The translations under genes were made by a program, and so were the position numbers. Under the pieces are notes generated by a model. The model saw only the letters and a program-made list of their open reading frames with translations. It was not told the origin of the DNA and searched no databases. Below are positions 1 to 8,115 of a stretch of DNA of 64,000 bases, in pieces. The stretch's first letter is position 1, and each line of letters starts with the position of its first letter. The DNA comes from Pseudomonas koreensis (lineage in GTDB: Bacteria; Pseudomonadota; Gammaproteobacteria; Pseudomonadales; Pseudomonadaceae), in the NCBI RefSeq assembly GCF_025447595.1, contig NZ_JAOEJU010000018.1:1-64000 (forward strand), written 5' to 3'.

Positions 1-133
1 TCAGGATCAGCGAACTGATGGCGTAGCCGACGTTAAGGGTCATCGACAGCAAATCCCCCGCGGTTTCCCCCAGGGTCGTCGCGCAGATTTTCATGACCCA
101 GAAGGCCAGGGTGATTTGAGGCAGTTTATTCAT
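1..133 (-). CDS. COG4705-like membrane protein, partial (N-terminus only)
   Basis: The reverse strand opens with ATG at 133 and stays open to the window edge, giving 44 residues that begin MNKLPQITLAFWVMKICATT and continue with a TLGETAGDLLSMTLN motif. This pattern resembles the start of the uncharacterised membrane-anchored COG4705 family, whose members have several membrane helices. The rest of the gene lies outside the window. The function of the family is unknown to me. It is divergent from the repeat-protein gene at 482. Confidence 0.6.
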   Translation of the reverse strand, partial: MNKLPQITLAFWVMKICATTLGETAGDLLSMTLNVGYAISSLIL

Positions 134-481
134 CGCAGGCAACGCTCCAGTGTGTGACGGCCGGTTCTTGGTTTTCTGGCCGTGGGCAGACTGGCGTTGC
201 AGGGGTGAAAAACCGGTCGGGAATGTATGAAAAATCTGTCACACACCCCAAAAACGAAAATTAATCACCGGTTAATACCCCTGCTGCATCCTGCACCTAC
301 CTGATCGATGACCTGCGCGACGCTCGCTCCGACGACGAAAGCGATTTGAATGCGCCGCCCTTAATATCAAGTTAATCGATTGTTTTTAGCATTATTTTGC
401 GCTTTTTAATCAATTTAGTTGGCGTAGCATGAACCCCATGCGAAACACATCGCCAACGAATTTCGAATCTGGAGAACGACC
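134..481. other. Divergent intergenic region, 348 bp
   Basis: No convincing gene lies here. The right half (about 360-425) is clearly AT-rich, with several TTAA and TTTTT tracts, and probably holds the promoter of the secreted repeat protein that starts at 482. A GGAGAACGACC ribosome-binding segment directly precedes that ATG. Short ORFs read on the reverse strand between 410 and 615 are antisense to the signal-peptide gene and are not credible. Confidence 0.5.
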
Positions 482-799
482 ATGAAAACCAAACTGATTC
501 TCGCCCTGACCCTGTCTGTATTGGCCGCCAACACTTTCGCCGCCGATGGTTCGGACAAAACCAAATCCGCCGACTTCATTTCCGGCGCCAGCGCTGCCAT
601 CGAAACCAGCCACACCGGTAGCTACGCTGCTGACGGCTTCGACAAGACCAACGTAGGCAAAGCCGTTGCCGCTGATGGCTTCGACAAGACTGGCACCGCT
701 GCTGCCATTGCCGCCGACGGTTTCGACAAGACCGGTACCGCCGCTGCCATCGCTGCCGACGGCTTCGATAAAACCGGTACTGCTGCAGCCATCAGCTAA
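482..799 (+). CDS. Small secreted protein with 14-residue AADGFDKT repeats
   Basis: This encodes 105 residues. Residues 1-20 are a classical signal peptide ending in NTFA, so the mature product is exported. A first AADGSDKT unit at residues 20-27 is followed by a short linker and four tandem 14-residue units starting at residues 49, 63, 77 and 91. The last three are almost identical (AADGFDKTGTAAAI). The composition is small residues plus Asp and Lys, with no cysteine. A good GGAGAACG ribosome-binding site supports the start, and a GC-rich hairpin follows the stop. I do not recognise a characterised homologue. The DGFDKT spacing could suit metal binding or a cell-surface role, but that is a guess. 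Confidence 0.85.
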   Translation: MKTKLILALTLSVLAANTFAADGSDKTKSADFISGASAAIETSHTGSYAADGFDKTNVGKAVAADGFDKTGTAAAIAADGFDKTGTAAAIAADGFDKTGTAAAIS

Positions 800-818
800 A
801 TACCCGCAGTGCCTCTAC

Positions 819-839
819 AGCCCGGCCTTGGCCGGGCTT
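819..839 (+). terminator. Hairpin terminator of the repeat protein gene
   Basis: There is a perfect 9-bp stem (AGCCCGGCC / GGCCGGGCT) with a 2-nt loop, starting 19 bases after the stop codon and followed by a short T-rich stretch. It is probably an intrinsic terminator, although the T run is weak. Confidence 0.65.
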
Positions 840-881
840 AGTCATTTCTGGGGGATGGCAATTTCTTGGGTTCACCCCAAA

Positions 882-978
882 CCCTGTGGGAGCGAGCCTG
901 CTCGCGAAGACGTCATTTCAGTCGACATCGTTGTGAAATGACCCGGCGCTTTCGCGAGCAGGCTCGCTCCCACAGGGG
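882..978. repeat. REP doublet 1
   Basis: Two inverted copies of a GTGGGAGCGAGCCTGCTCGCGAA unit face each other across about 45 bases. This is the commonest intergenic repeat type of the P. fluorescens group. It lies between the secreted repeat protein gene and the flavin reductase-like gene. Confidence 0.9.
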
Positions 979-1075
979 ATTTTCATAGGGTGGAATATCG
1001 GTGTCTGGCTGGAAATATGAGACGGGGGCTTGCACTATTGCCCACTTGATCCCGCCCTCTTCAGGACCACCCGCC

Positions 1076-1705
1076 ATGCCCGATGACATCCATTTCTACG
1101 AACCGGCCAACGGCCACGGCCTGCCCCACGATCCGTTCAACGCCATCGTCGGTCCGCGTCCCATCGGCTGGATTTCTTCACAGGATGCCGAGGGCCGGTT
1201 GAACCTGGCGCCCTACAGCTTTTTCAACGCGTTCAACTACGTTCCGCCGATCATCGGGTTCTCCAGCGTCGGGCGCAAAGACAGCCTGAACAACATCGAG
1301 CAGACCGGCGAGTTCGTCTGGAACCTCGCCACCCGCCCGCTGGCCGAGCAGATGAACCAGAGCTGCGCGATGGTCGGGCCCGAGGTCAACGAGTTTGAAC
1401 TGGCGGGGCTGACGGCGGTGGCGTCGAAGGTAATTGCCGTGCCGCGCGTGGCCGAAAGCCCGGTGTCCTTTGAATGCAAGGTCACCCAGATCATTCAGTT
1501 GCAGCGCGCCGACGGCGAGACCGTGCCGAGCTGGCTGGTGCTTGGCGAAGTGGTCGCCGTGCATATCGCCAAGTGGCTGTTGAAGGACGGGATCTACGAC
1601 ACCGCCGCCGCCGAACCGATTCTGCGGGGCGGCGGGCCGGCGGATTATTTCCAGCTGGGGCCGGAGGCGTTGTTCAAGATGTGGCGCCCGGGGGCGACGA
1701 AGTAA
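1076..1705 (+). CDS. Flavin reductase-like domain protein (FMN-binding split barrel)
   Basis: This encodes 209 residues from ATG 1076, where the family-like sequence starts (MPDDIHFYEP). An in-frame start at 1001 would add 25 residues without family character. The GPRPIGWIS segment near residue 28, then LAPYSFFNAFNYVPP and GEFVWN, are typical of the flavin reductase-like domain family that binds FMN. Such proteins are cytoplasmic and reduce or carry flavin for partner enzymes. The physiological partner is not evident from the neighbours. Family is well supported and substrate is unknown. Confidence 0.85.
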   Translation: MPDDIHFYEPANGHGLPHDPFNAIVGPRPIGWISSQDAEGRLNLAPYSFFNAFNYVPPIIGFSSVGRKDSLNNIEQTGEFVWNLATRPLAEQMNQSCAMVGPEVNEFELAGLTAVASKVIAVPRVAESPVSFECKVTQIIQLQRADGETVPSWLVLGEVVAVHIAKWLLKDGIYDTAAAEPILRGGGPADYFQLGPEALFKMWRPGATK

Positions 1706-1708
1706 GCG

Positions 1709-1951
1709 TTACCAGATCAGCTCGGCGTCGTCGGTGACGCCCTTGAGCTTGTCCAGTTCGTTGATCGCAGCTTCATCGGCGGCGATGGCGCCGGGGAAAA
1801 CCTGATCGTTCAACAGTTTGTGAAAGCGCGGTGCGCCGCCGTCGACCAGGGCCTTGACGGCGATTGCCGCGTGATAACCCTTGTTGCCGCCCAACTCGAC
1901 GGGGACTACAGCGGAAACCGCTTCGAAGTGTTCGAACTCTTTACGTGCCAT
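1709..1951 (-). CDS. Small conserved-looking hypothetical protein, 80 aa
   Basis: An 80-residue acidic soluble protein (MARKEFEHFEAVSAVVPVEL...) with no signal peptide or membrane segment. The ORF is convergent with the flavin reductase gene, with only 3 bases between their stops. Codon use is normal for the genome. I do not recognise a family and give no function. Confidence 0.6.
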   Translation of the reverse strand: MARKEFEHFEAVSAVVPVELGGNKGYHAAIAVKALVDGGAPRFHKLLNDQVFPGAIAADEAAINELDKLKGVTDDAELIW

Positions 1952-1994
1952 ATCGCAGGTCCTGGCTCAGTCAGATGAGCCCGACATTAAACAT

Positions 1995-2348
1995 TCAACC
2001 GGCGAGTTTGTGTATCGGCGCGGTGCATTGCCCTACGGCCTGTGCAGCCGAAACTTCCCTGAATGTGTGGAAATCCAGGCTGTTGACCACCAGCTCCTGC
2101 ACCAGCTCGGCAAAGATTTCCATCGACGGGCTGCTGAAATACGCGGTCATCGATTGCTGGTTGTTCCAGAAACCGGAGACCAGCCACAACTCCGGATCAC
2201 ACTGCGAGTGCTGCAAGGAAAAGCTCAGGCAACCGGCGGCGGCGCGGGACGGTTCGATCAGCGCGCTCAGGCGCATGCCGAGTTCCGCCGAACGCCCGGC
2301 GCGCGCTCGAACGAAGGCCATATGACTGACGGGAATCTGCTTGGACAT
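1995..2348 (-). CDS. Antibiotic biosynthesis monooxygenase (ABM)-type small protein
   Basis: This encodes 117 residues from ATG 2348, preceded by a strong GGGAGGGTTG ribosome-binding site. The longer reading to 2477 lacks one. The fold signature is that of dimeric ABM domains: an N-terminal strand (VSHMAFVRARAG), an AELGMRLSALI helix, CLSFSLQHSQCDPELWLVSGFW, then a second helix with an HTFRE end. Relatives are cofactor-free monooxygenases or quinol/haem-degrading proteins. The reaction here cannot be told from sequence. It may be co-transcribed with the 80-aa gene downstream. Confidence 0.75.
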   Translation of the reverse strand: MSKQIPVSHMAFVRARAGRSAELGMRLSALIEPSRAAAGCLSFSLQHSQCDPELWLVSGFWNNQQSMTAYFSSPSMEIFAELVQELVVNSLDFHTFREVSAAQAVGQCTAPIHKLAG

Positions 2349-2684
2349 GTTCAACCCTCCCAGGGAGTCGCGTGGCAGCCGGGGACGGGCTGCGACAGGA
2401 TCCAAGGTTAAGTGCCGGCCGATGCTTGCCGTTAGTCGATTCCTGCCGTCGCGTTGCACAATCCTGCGAGACTGCACTCAACACCTGTAACAACCTGTAA
2501 AACCCGTTCACAGTCCTGTCATATCGGTTTCGAGCAATCATGACGCTCTGCATCCTGCTATGGCTGGTCGGCAAATCAACCCCATGCAGGATCAGGCAAG
2601 CATTTCGCAGGATGTGTCTACCGCTGCGGATTGCACAAACTTATGCTTTGTCCCACTCCACCGCCCTTGCCGAGGATGCCGCGC

Positions 2685-3626
2685 ATGACGTCATTCGATC
2701 GTTTTCAAGTTTCGCCCGATGCCGACATGGAAGCCGACATGGAAAAGCAGCGCGCGGAACTGGCGGCCATCATTCGCCGCAACACGTCCGAAGATGGCAG
2801 TTATGCCACCGCCGTCGGCTCGCTGTTCATGTCGCGCCACACCCAGTCCCATGACTTCGCCCCGGTGCTCGCGCAACCGGCGCTGTGCATCATGGCCCAG
2901 GGGCGCAAAGAGGTACGGCTGGCGGACGAGTTCTTCAATTACGACCCGCTGAATTACCTGGTGGTGTCGGTCTCGATGCCGTTGAGCGGGCGAGTAGTGA
3001 ATGTCTCGCCTCTGGAACCGATCCTCGCCGTGCGCCTGGACATTGATCCTGCGGAAATCACCGCGCTGATCGCCGATGCCGGCCCGATGGGCGTACCGAC
3101 CCGGCCGACCGGACGTGGTCTGTATGTGGAAAAAATCGACAGCGCGATGCTCGATGCGGTGCTGCGTCTGGCCCGTCTGCTCGACACGCCGAAAGACATC
3201 GCCATGCTCGCGCCGCTGATCCGCCGGGAAATCCTCTATCGCCTGCTGCGCAGTCCGCAGGGCCATCGGCTGTACGAAATCGCCATCGCCAACAGCCAGA
3301 GTCACCGCATCAGCCAGGCGATCAAATGGCTCAACGGCAACTTCGAACAGCCGCTGCGCATCGATGATCTGGCGAAGGAAGTGAACCTCAGCGTCTCGAC
3401 TTTGCATCACCGCTTCAAGGCGATGACGGCAATGAGTCCGTTGCAGTATCAGAAGCAGTTGCGCCTGCAGGAGGCGCGGCGTTTGATGCTGGCTGAGGGG
3501 CTGGAGGCGTCGGCGGCGGGGTATCGGGTGGGGTATGAAAGTCCGTCGCAATTCAGCCGTGAGTACAGCCGGTTGTTTGGCGCGCCGCCGTTGAGGGATC
3601 TGGCGCGGTTGCGGCTGACCGTCTGA
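2685..3626 (+). CDS. AraC family transcriptional regulator
   Basis: This encodes 313 residues from ATG 2685. The in-frame extension to 2631 looks unlike coding sequence. Residues about 20-190 resemble the AraC-type N-terminal ligand-binding domain (ALCIMAQGRKEVRL, FNYDPLNYLVVSVSMPLSG). The last 100 residues hold two helix-turn-helix motifs (RIDDLAKEVNLSVSTLHHRF and a second ending GYESPSQFSREYSRLFG). It faces away from the monooxygenase gene at 2348, so control of that divergent gene is possible. The inducer is unknown. Confidence 0.85.
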   Translation: MTSFDRFQVSPDADMEADMEKQRAELAAIIRRNTSEDGSYATAVGSLFMSRHTQSHDFAPVLAQPALCIMAQGRKEVRLADEFFNYDPLNYLVVSVSMPLSGRVVNVSPLEPILAVRLDIDPAEITALIADAGPMGVPTRPTGRGLYVEKIDSAMLDAVLRLARLLDTPKDIAMLAPLIRREILYRLLRSPQGHRLYEIAIANSQSHRISQAIKWLNGNFEQPLRIDDLAKEVNLSVSTLHHRFKAMTAMSPLQYQKQLRLQEARRLMLAEGLEASAAGYRVGYESPSQFSREYSRLFGAPPLRDLARLRLTV

Positions 3627-3653
3627 TCTGGATTATTGCGTCGCGGCTACTGT

Positions 3654-3751
3654 CCTCTTCGCGGGCAAGCCCGCTTCCACAGTGGCTGGTGTCGACTGCA
3701 AAACCTGTGTACGACACAGAACCTGTGGGAGCGGGCTTGCCCGCGAAGAGG
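3654..3751. repeat. REP doublet 2
   Basis: Inverted CTCTTCGCGGGCAAGCCCGC / GCGGGCTTGCCCGCGAAGAG arms are separated by about 40 bases. This is the GCGGGC variant of the repeat. It sits between the AraC gene and the end of the ABC transporter operon, where it may also stop convergent transcription. Confidence 0.9.
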
Positions 3752-3777
3752 TCGGCAGAGCCAGCATCAAATCTGGA

Positions 3778-4833
3778 TCAGGCGCCGAGCACCCGACACG
3801 CCTCACTCGGCAACGTCACCGAAACAGGATGCCCGATCCCCAACCCGAAGCCCTGACACGGCGTACTCAGCGCCGTGAAGGTCACCCCGGAACACTCCAC
3901 CGTAGTCTCGATCGTCGCGCCGATATCCCGCACAAACGTCACCTTGCCCAACAGACGATTGCCCGCCGCAGCTTGGGGCGCCGACAGTTGCAGGTCTTCG
4001 GGACGGATCAGCATTTTCACTTTCTGCCCGACCACGATGCTGCTGCAGATCGGCACTTGCAGCGCATCGCCGCCCGGCAGCACGACCTTGCCATCGCCCA
4101 GTGCGGTGGCCGGGAAGATATTGCCGGAGCCGATAAAATCCGCGACGAATTCGTTGGCCGGATGGCGATAGATTTCGATCGGCGTACCCACCTGCTGCAC
4201 CCGATGCTCGCCCAGCACCACCACGATGTCAGCCATGGTCATGGCCTCGCGCTGGTCGTGGGTGACCATGATGGTGGTGATGTTCAAGCGTTGTTGCAGC
4301 TGACGGATTTCCACCTGCATCGACTCGCGCAACTTGGCGTCCAGCGCCGACAGCGGTTCGTCGAGCAGAAGGATTTTCGGGTGCGAGGCAATCGCCCGGG
4401 CAATCGCCACTCGCTGACGCTGGCCGCCGGAGAGTTTGGCCACCGGGCGATCAATCATCGGTTGCAGCTGGATCAGTTCCAGCAACTCCACCACCCGCGC
4501 CTGTTGATCGGCCTTGCTCACACCGCGCAGTTTCAGCGGATAGGCGATGTTCTCGCCCACAGTCATGTGCGGGAACAGCGCCAGCGACTGGAACACCATG
4601 CCGAAGTTGCGCAGGTGCGCCGGGGTGTGGCCGATGTCCTCGCCGTCCAGGCGGATTTCGCCGCCGGTGAGGGTTTCCAGCCCGGCGATCATTCGCAGCA
4701 ACGTGGTCTTGCCGCAGCCCGACGGGCCGAGGAAACACACCAGTTTGCCCTCGGGCAAATGCAGGTTGACGTCTTTCACCGCGCAGGCCGAGCCGTAGTG
4801 TTTCTCGACGTTTTCCAGAATCAGACCAGACAT
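3778..4833 (-). CDS. ABC importer ATP-binding subunit (PotA-like)
   Basis: This encodes 351 residues. The Walker A motif GPSGCGKTT is at residues 36-44, the signature LSGGQRQR near 134 and Walker B LLLDEP near 155. MVTHDQREAM follows, then a TOBE-type C-terminal domain of about 110 residues (MLIRPEDLQLSA). This architecture is typical of spermidine/putrescine and iron-type importers of the CUT1/POPT class. It is the last gene of a four-gene minus-strand operon encoding binding protein, permease, permease and ATPase. The context with an AruI-like decarboxylase suggests a polyamine or guanidino compound as cargo, which is inference. Confidence 0.9.
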   Translation of the reverse strand: MSGLILENVEKHYGSACAVKDVNLHLPEGKLVCFLGPSGCGKTTLLRMIAGLETLTGGEIRLDGEDIGHTPAHLRNFGMVFQSLALFPHMTVGENIAYPLKLRGVSKADQQARVVELLELIQLQPMIDRPVAKLSGGQRQRVAIARAIASHPKILLLDEPLSALDAKLRESMQVEIRQLQQRLNITTIMVTHDQREAMTMADIVVVLGEHRVQQVGTPIEIYRHPANEFVADFIGSGNIFPATALGDGKVVLPGGDALQVPICSSIVVGQKVKMLIRPEDLQLSAPQAAAGNRLLGKVTFVRDIGATIETTVECSGVTFTALSTPCQGFGLGIGHPVSVTLPSEACRVLGA

Positions 4834-4848
4834 AAAATCACCTCAAAA

Positions 4849-5697
4849 TCAGAAGGAAACGCCGCCCTCACCGACCAGCTTCTCCAACGCCCAGATCAGG
4901 ACGAAGTCGATCAGCACGATCAGCACGGCAAACGAGAACACGGTAGGGTCGAGTGATGACACGGTGCGGCTATACATCCAGATCGGCACGGTCATGACGT
5001 CGATGGTGTAGAGGAAATAGGTCACGGTGAATTCGTTGAACGAGACGATGAACGCCAGCAGCATCCCCGCCAGAATCCCCGATTTCATCAACGGCACCAC
5101 CACGTCGACGATGGCGCGCAGCGGCGAGGCGCCGAGCATCTGCGCCGCTTCTTCGACTTCGCTGCCGATGGAAAGCATGGCCGCCGTGCAGTTCTTCACC
5201 ACAAACGGCAGCGCCAGAATCACGTGGGCGATCACCAGCCGCGAAGTGGTCATGTGGAACGGCAGGCTGTCGAACACCAACAGCAAGGCCAGCCCCAGCA
5301 CCACCATCGGGAACACCAGCGGCAACGACATCAGTTGCAGCGCCACACCCTTGCCACGGAACTCGCAACGGGTCAGCGCGTAAGCCGCCGGCACCGCGAT
5401 CAGCGTGGCGAAAATCATCGTCAGGCACGACACCAGCAAACTGGTGCCCATGGCCTGGCCGAGGCTCAGCACATCACTGGCATCGGGCGAGACGAAGGTG
5501 TGCCACGCCGCCTTGTACCACTGCAGGCTGTAGCTGCTCGGCGGAAAGTCGAGGTTCGACGCGCCGCTGAACGACATCACGATCATGGTCAGGATCGGCA
5601 ACACCGCCAGGAACAAAATGATCCCGGACAGGATGCCGGCGAACTTGCCGGTGTCGCCCGGCAACAGCGACTGACGCTTCTTGATCAGGGCACTCAT
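4849..5697 (-). CDS. ABC importer inner-membrane permease (PotC-like)
   Basis: This encodes 282 residues with about six hydrophobic segments and an EAAxxxGA-type loop (EVEEAAQMLGASPLRAI) near residue 180 that couples to the ATPase. Its ATG overlaps the stop of the upstream permease as ATGA, and 15 bases separate it from the ATPase gene, so the three are translationally linked. Closest by pattern to PotC/PotI permeases of polyamine importers. Confidence 0.88.
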   Translation of the reverse strand: MSALIKKRQSLLPGDTGKFAGILSGIILFLAVLPILTMIVMSFSGASNLDFPPSSYSLQWYKAAWHTFVSPDASDVLSLGQAMGTSLLVSCLTMIFATLIAVPAAYALTRCEFRGKGVALQLMSLPLVFPMVVLGLALLLVFDSLPFHMTTSRLVIAHVILALPFVVKNCTAAMLSIGSEVEEAAQMLGASPLRAIVDVVVPLMKSGILAGMLLAFIVSFNEFTVTYFLYTIDVMTVPIWMYSRTVSSLDPTVFSFAVLIVLIDFVLIWALEKLVGEGGVSF

Positions 5698-6602
5698 TGC
5701 GAAGCCTCCAGCAGACGGCGACGGCGGCCGGTGATGTATTCGGACAAGGTCATGATGGCGAGCGTGGTGACGATCAGCACCACCCCGGCGGCGGATGCGG
5801 CGGGCCAGTTCATCAGTGGTGCGATCTGGTCATGCACCATCACCGCGAGCATCGGCACGCGCCGACCGCCGAGCAGCAACGGCACCACGAAGCTGCTGGC
5901 GTTGTAAGCGAACACCAGGGTCGCGCCGGTGATGATCCCCGGCAGACTCATCGGCAACACCACCTGACGGAACACTTGAAAACGACTAGCGCCAAGCGTC
6001 GCGGCAGCTTCTTCGTAGCTACGGGCGACACCGCGCATGGCGCTGGCGATCGGCAGCACTGCCAGCGGAAACGCGGTCTGCACCAGGCCCATCAACACGC
6101 CGTTCTGGTTGTACAGCAACATGATCGGGCGCTTGATCAGACCGAGGCCCATCAGGGTCTGGTTGAGCATGCCACCGGGGCCGAGGATCACCAGCCAGCC
6201 ATAGCTTTGCAGCAGCAGGTTGACCAGCAACGGCAACAGCACCGCCGCCAGAAAAATCCGCCGCACGAAGGGCGAGGTCAGACGCGACATGGTGTACGCC
6301 ACCGGGATCGCCAAGACCACCGCAATCACCGCGCTGATCAGCGCCAGACGCAAGGTCAGCAGCAACGATTTGAGGTAGTAGGGTTCGAGCAACTGGGCGT
6401 AACTGGCCAGGCTGAAACCGGACCACTCCGCCCCCTTGGTACCGACGCTCATGCGCAGCACCAGCAGGCTGGCGGCAATCAGCACGCCGAGAAACAGCAT
6501 CGACGGCGTGAGGAAAAACCACGCCCGCGCTGTCGGCGAAACACCGCGCGCCGGACGCACGTCACCCGCGCCGACCGGTTGGGTCAGGGATTGATGTTCC
6601 AT
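5694..6602 (-). CDS. ABC importer inner-membrane permease (PotB-like)
   Basis: This encodes 302 residues from ATG 6602 (MEHQSLTQPV). An upstream in-frame start at 6656 adds 18 residues next to a REP element and is less likely. Six membrane segments follow a hydrophilic N-terminus of about 30 residues. The coupling loop YEEAAATLGASRFQVF is near residue 215. Pattern and gene order match PotB/PotH subunits. A REP doublet separates it from the binding-protein gene, which may lower permease expression relative to the binding protein. Confidence 0.88.
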   Translation of the reverse strand: MEHQSLTQPVGAGDVRPARGVSPTARAWFFLTPSMLFLGVLIAASLLVLRMSVGTKGAEWSGFSLASYAQLLEPYYLKSLLLTLRLALISAVIAVVLAIPVAYTMSRLTSPFVRRIFLAAVLLPLLVNLLLQSYGWLVILGPGGMLNQTLMGLGLIKRPIMLLYNQNGVLMGLVQTAFPLAVLPIASAMRGVARSYEEAAATLGASRFQVFRQVVLPMSLPGIITGATLVFAYNASSFVVPLLLGGRRVPMLAVMVHDQIAPLMNWPAASAAGVVLIVTTLAIMTLSEYITGRRRRLLEASQ

Positions 6603-6662
6603 AGCAATGATCTCGTCAATGGAAAAACAACTGACAGACACTGCCTTCAAATCCACCGAGAA

Positions 6663-6758
6663 ACCTGTGGGAGCGAGCTTGCTCGCGATAGCAATCTGTC
6701 AGTCGACACTGTCGGTGAATGTCAGTCCGCAATCGCGAGCAAGCTCGCTCCCACAGGT
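6663..6758. repeat. REP doublet 3, inside the ABC operon
   Basis: Inverted GTGGGAGCGAGCTTGCTCGCGA arms lie between the binding-protein gene and the first permease gene. REP hairpins inside operons of binding-protein transporters are known to stabilise the upstream mRNA, giving more binding protein than permease. Confidence 0.9.
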
Positions 6759-6794
6759 ACTTCGGTGTTTGAAGAACCTGCGTCCATCACTCGA

Positions 6795-7898
6795 TCAGGA
6801 AGAAAAGATTTCCGTGTAGCGACGAATCCACTGGTCATGCACAGTCGCCAGGAAGGCGTTGTCGTGCATGATCGCCTTCTCCGCGATCTGCTCTGGGGTG
6901 AGGATGAACGGGCTCTTGCGCGCTTCGGCGGAGATGATCGCCTTGGCGTTGACCGGGCCGTTGAAGATGTCTTCGGCCATCTTGCCCTGCACCAGCGGGT
7001 CGAGGGAGTGGTCGATGAAGGCGTAGGCCAGGTCGGTGTCGCCCGGACGGTTCTTCGGCATCACCGAGAGCATCAGGTCGGTATAGAAACCTTCCTTCAT
7101 GCCGAACGTGGCGCCGAGGCCGTAGTTCGGGTCGCGGATCTGCTTGGGGAAAAACGCCGGGGCGTAGAGGCCGCCCATGTCCAGGGAACCGGTGCGGAAC
7201 AGCTCGGCAATCTGGTTGGGGTTTTCGCCCAGGGTCACCACACGCTCCTTGAGCTCGGCGAGTTTCTTGAAGCCCGGCTCGATGTTGTGCTCGTCACCAC
7301 CGGCCAGTTTGGCGGCGATGATGATCAGGTCCATCGCCTCGGTCCAGTTCGGCGGTGGCAGGAAAATGTTCGGCGCCAGATCGGCGTCCCACAGCGCGGC
7401 GTAACTGTCCGGCGCGGTGGTCTGGGTGCGGGTGCTGTAGACCAGACTGTTGCACCACAGCAAGTAACCGATGCCATGGCCGTTGGCCCCGGTACGGTAT
7501 TTTTCCGGGACGTCGACCAGGTTGGGAATGCGGTTGAGATCGGGTTTTTCCAGCAGTCCGGCAGCCGCCAGACCTTCAGCTCCAACACCGGCCAGAGTGA
7601 TGATGTCGTATTGCGGACGGTCACCGCCGGCCTTGAGTTTGGCGACCATTTCCGAGGTGCTGCCGGTGCGGTCGGCAATCACTTTGGCGCCGGTCTTGGC
7701 TTCGAACGTTGCAGCGATGTTGCGCAGTGCAGCCAGGCCCGTGTCATCGGACCAGGTCAACAGGCGCAGGGTCTTGCCGGCAAAGCGGGTGTCACTGGCA
7801 CTGGCCCGGATGAAGGGCATGCTCATGGCCGCCGCAGCCACCGAGGCCACGCCGACGGTTTTGATGAATTGACGCCTGTTCAGATCGTGCTCGCCCAT
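6795..7898 (-). CDS. Periplasmic substrate-binding protein of the ABC importer (PotD-like)
   Basis: This encodes 367 residues. The N-terminus NRRQFIKTVG (Arg-Arg at 8-9) followed by a short hydrophobic run ending RASA is a twin-arginine signal, so it is probably exported by Tat. The mature part has the extracellular solute-binding type 1 pattern (LRLLTWSDDTGL, FEAKTGAKV, YDIITLAG, IFLPPPNWTEAMD). A GGGAGTCC ribosome-binding site supports the ATG at 7898. It is the first gene of the importer operon. The ligand is probably a polyamine or guanidino compound, by family and context only. Confidence 0.88.
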   Translation of the reverse strand: MGEHDLNRRQFIKTVGVASVAAAAMSMPFIRASASDTRFAGKTLRLLTWSDDTGLAALRNIAATFEAKTGAKVIADRTGSTSEMVAKLKAGGDRPQYDIITLAGVGAEGLAAAGLLEKPDLNRIPNLVDVPEKYRTGANGHGIGYLLWCNSLVYSTRTQTTAPDSYAALWDADLAPNIFLPPPNWTEAMDLIIIAAKLAGGDEHNIEPGFKKLAELKERVVTLGENPNQIAELFRTGSLDMGGLYAPAFFPKQIRDPNYGLGATFGMKEGFYTDLMLSVMPKNRPGDTDLAYAFIDHSLDPLVQGKMAEDIFNGPVNAKAIISAEARKSPFILTPEQIAEKAIMHDNAFLATVHDQWIRRYTEIFSS

Positions 7899-8039
7899 TT
7901 AGGACTCCCATTATTCTTGTAAGTATGAGATTGATCGCAACCCTTGCATCTGCCTGACCAAAACTGCTCCAGCGCCCGGTTTCAAAGGGCTTGAGCGTGG
8001 TCTGCGGGTTCATCCTGAGGTCGTGCAAAACACCTGACT

Positions 8040-8065
8040 ATCGATAAAAACTCATTGAAGCCATG
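8040..8065 (-). promoter_or_regulatory. Candidate LysR operator upstream of the ABC operon
   Basis: The + strand reads ATCGATAAAAACTCAT followed 4 bases later by GCCATG. The same arrangement occurs at 11391-11416 with 22 of 26 bases identical. It lies 142 bases upstream of the binding-protein start. I read it as a shared regulatory site for this operon and the decarboxylase operon, most likely recognised by the LysR protein encoded at 11442. Confidence 0.55.
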
Positions 8066-8071
8066 ACGCCG

Positions 8072-8098
8072 GCGCATGCCTCGTTGCGAGGCATGCGC
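8072..8098 (-). terminator. Hairpin after the aldehyde dehydrogenase gene
   Basis: A perfect 12-bp stem (GCGCATGCCTCG / CGAGGCATGCGC) with a 3-nt loop lies 18 bases past the dehydrogenase stop. There is no T run, so termination would be factor-assisted or the hairpin may protect the mRNA end. Confidence 0.6.
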
Positions 8099-8115
8099 TG
8101 ACCTTTTTCGGGCAT

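Noticed and set aside
882..978. Repeated 20- to 25-base palindromic units across the window, which might suggest a CRISPR array
   Set aside because: The units are scattered singly as inverted pairs between genes with no regular spacers or cas genes. They are REP elements.
5697..7922. Long open frame of 741 codons antisense to the ABC transporter genes
   Set aside because: It is a high-GC shadow rich in His, Arg and Gln with no family pattern. The opposite strand encodes clear transporter proteins.
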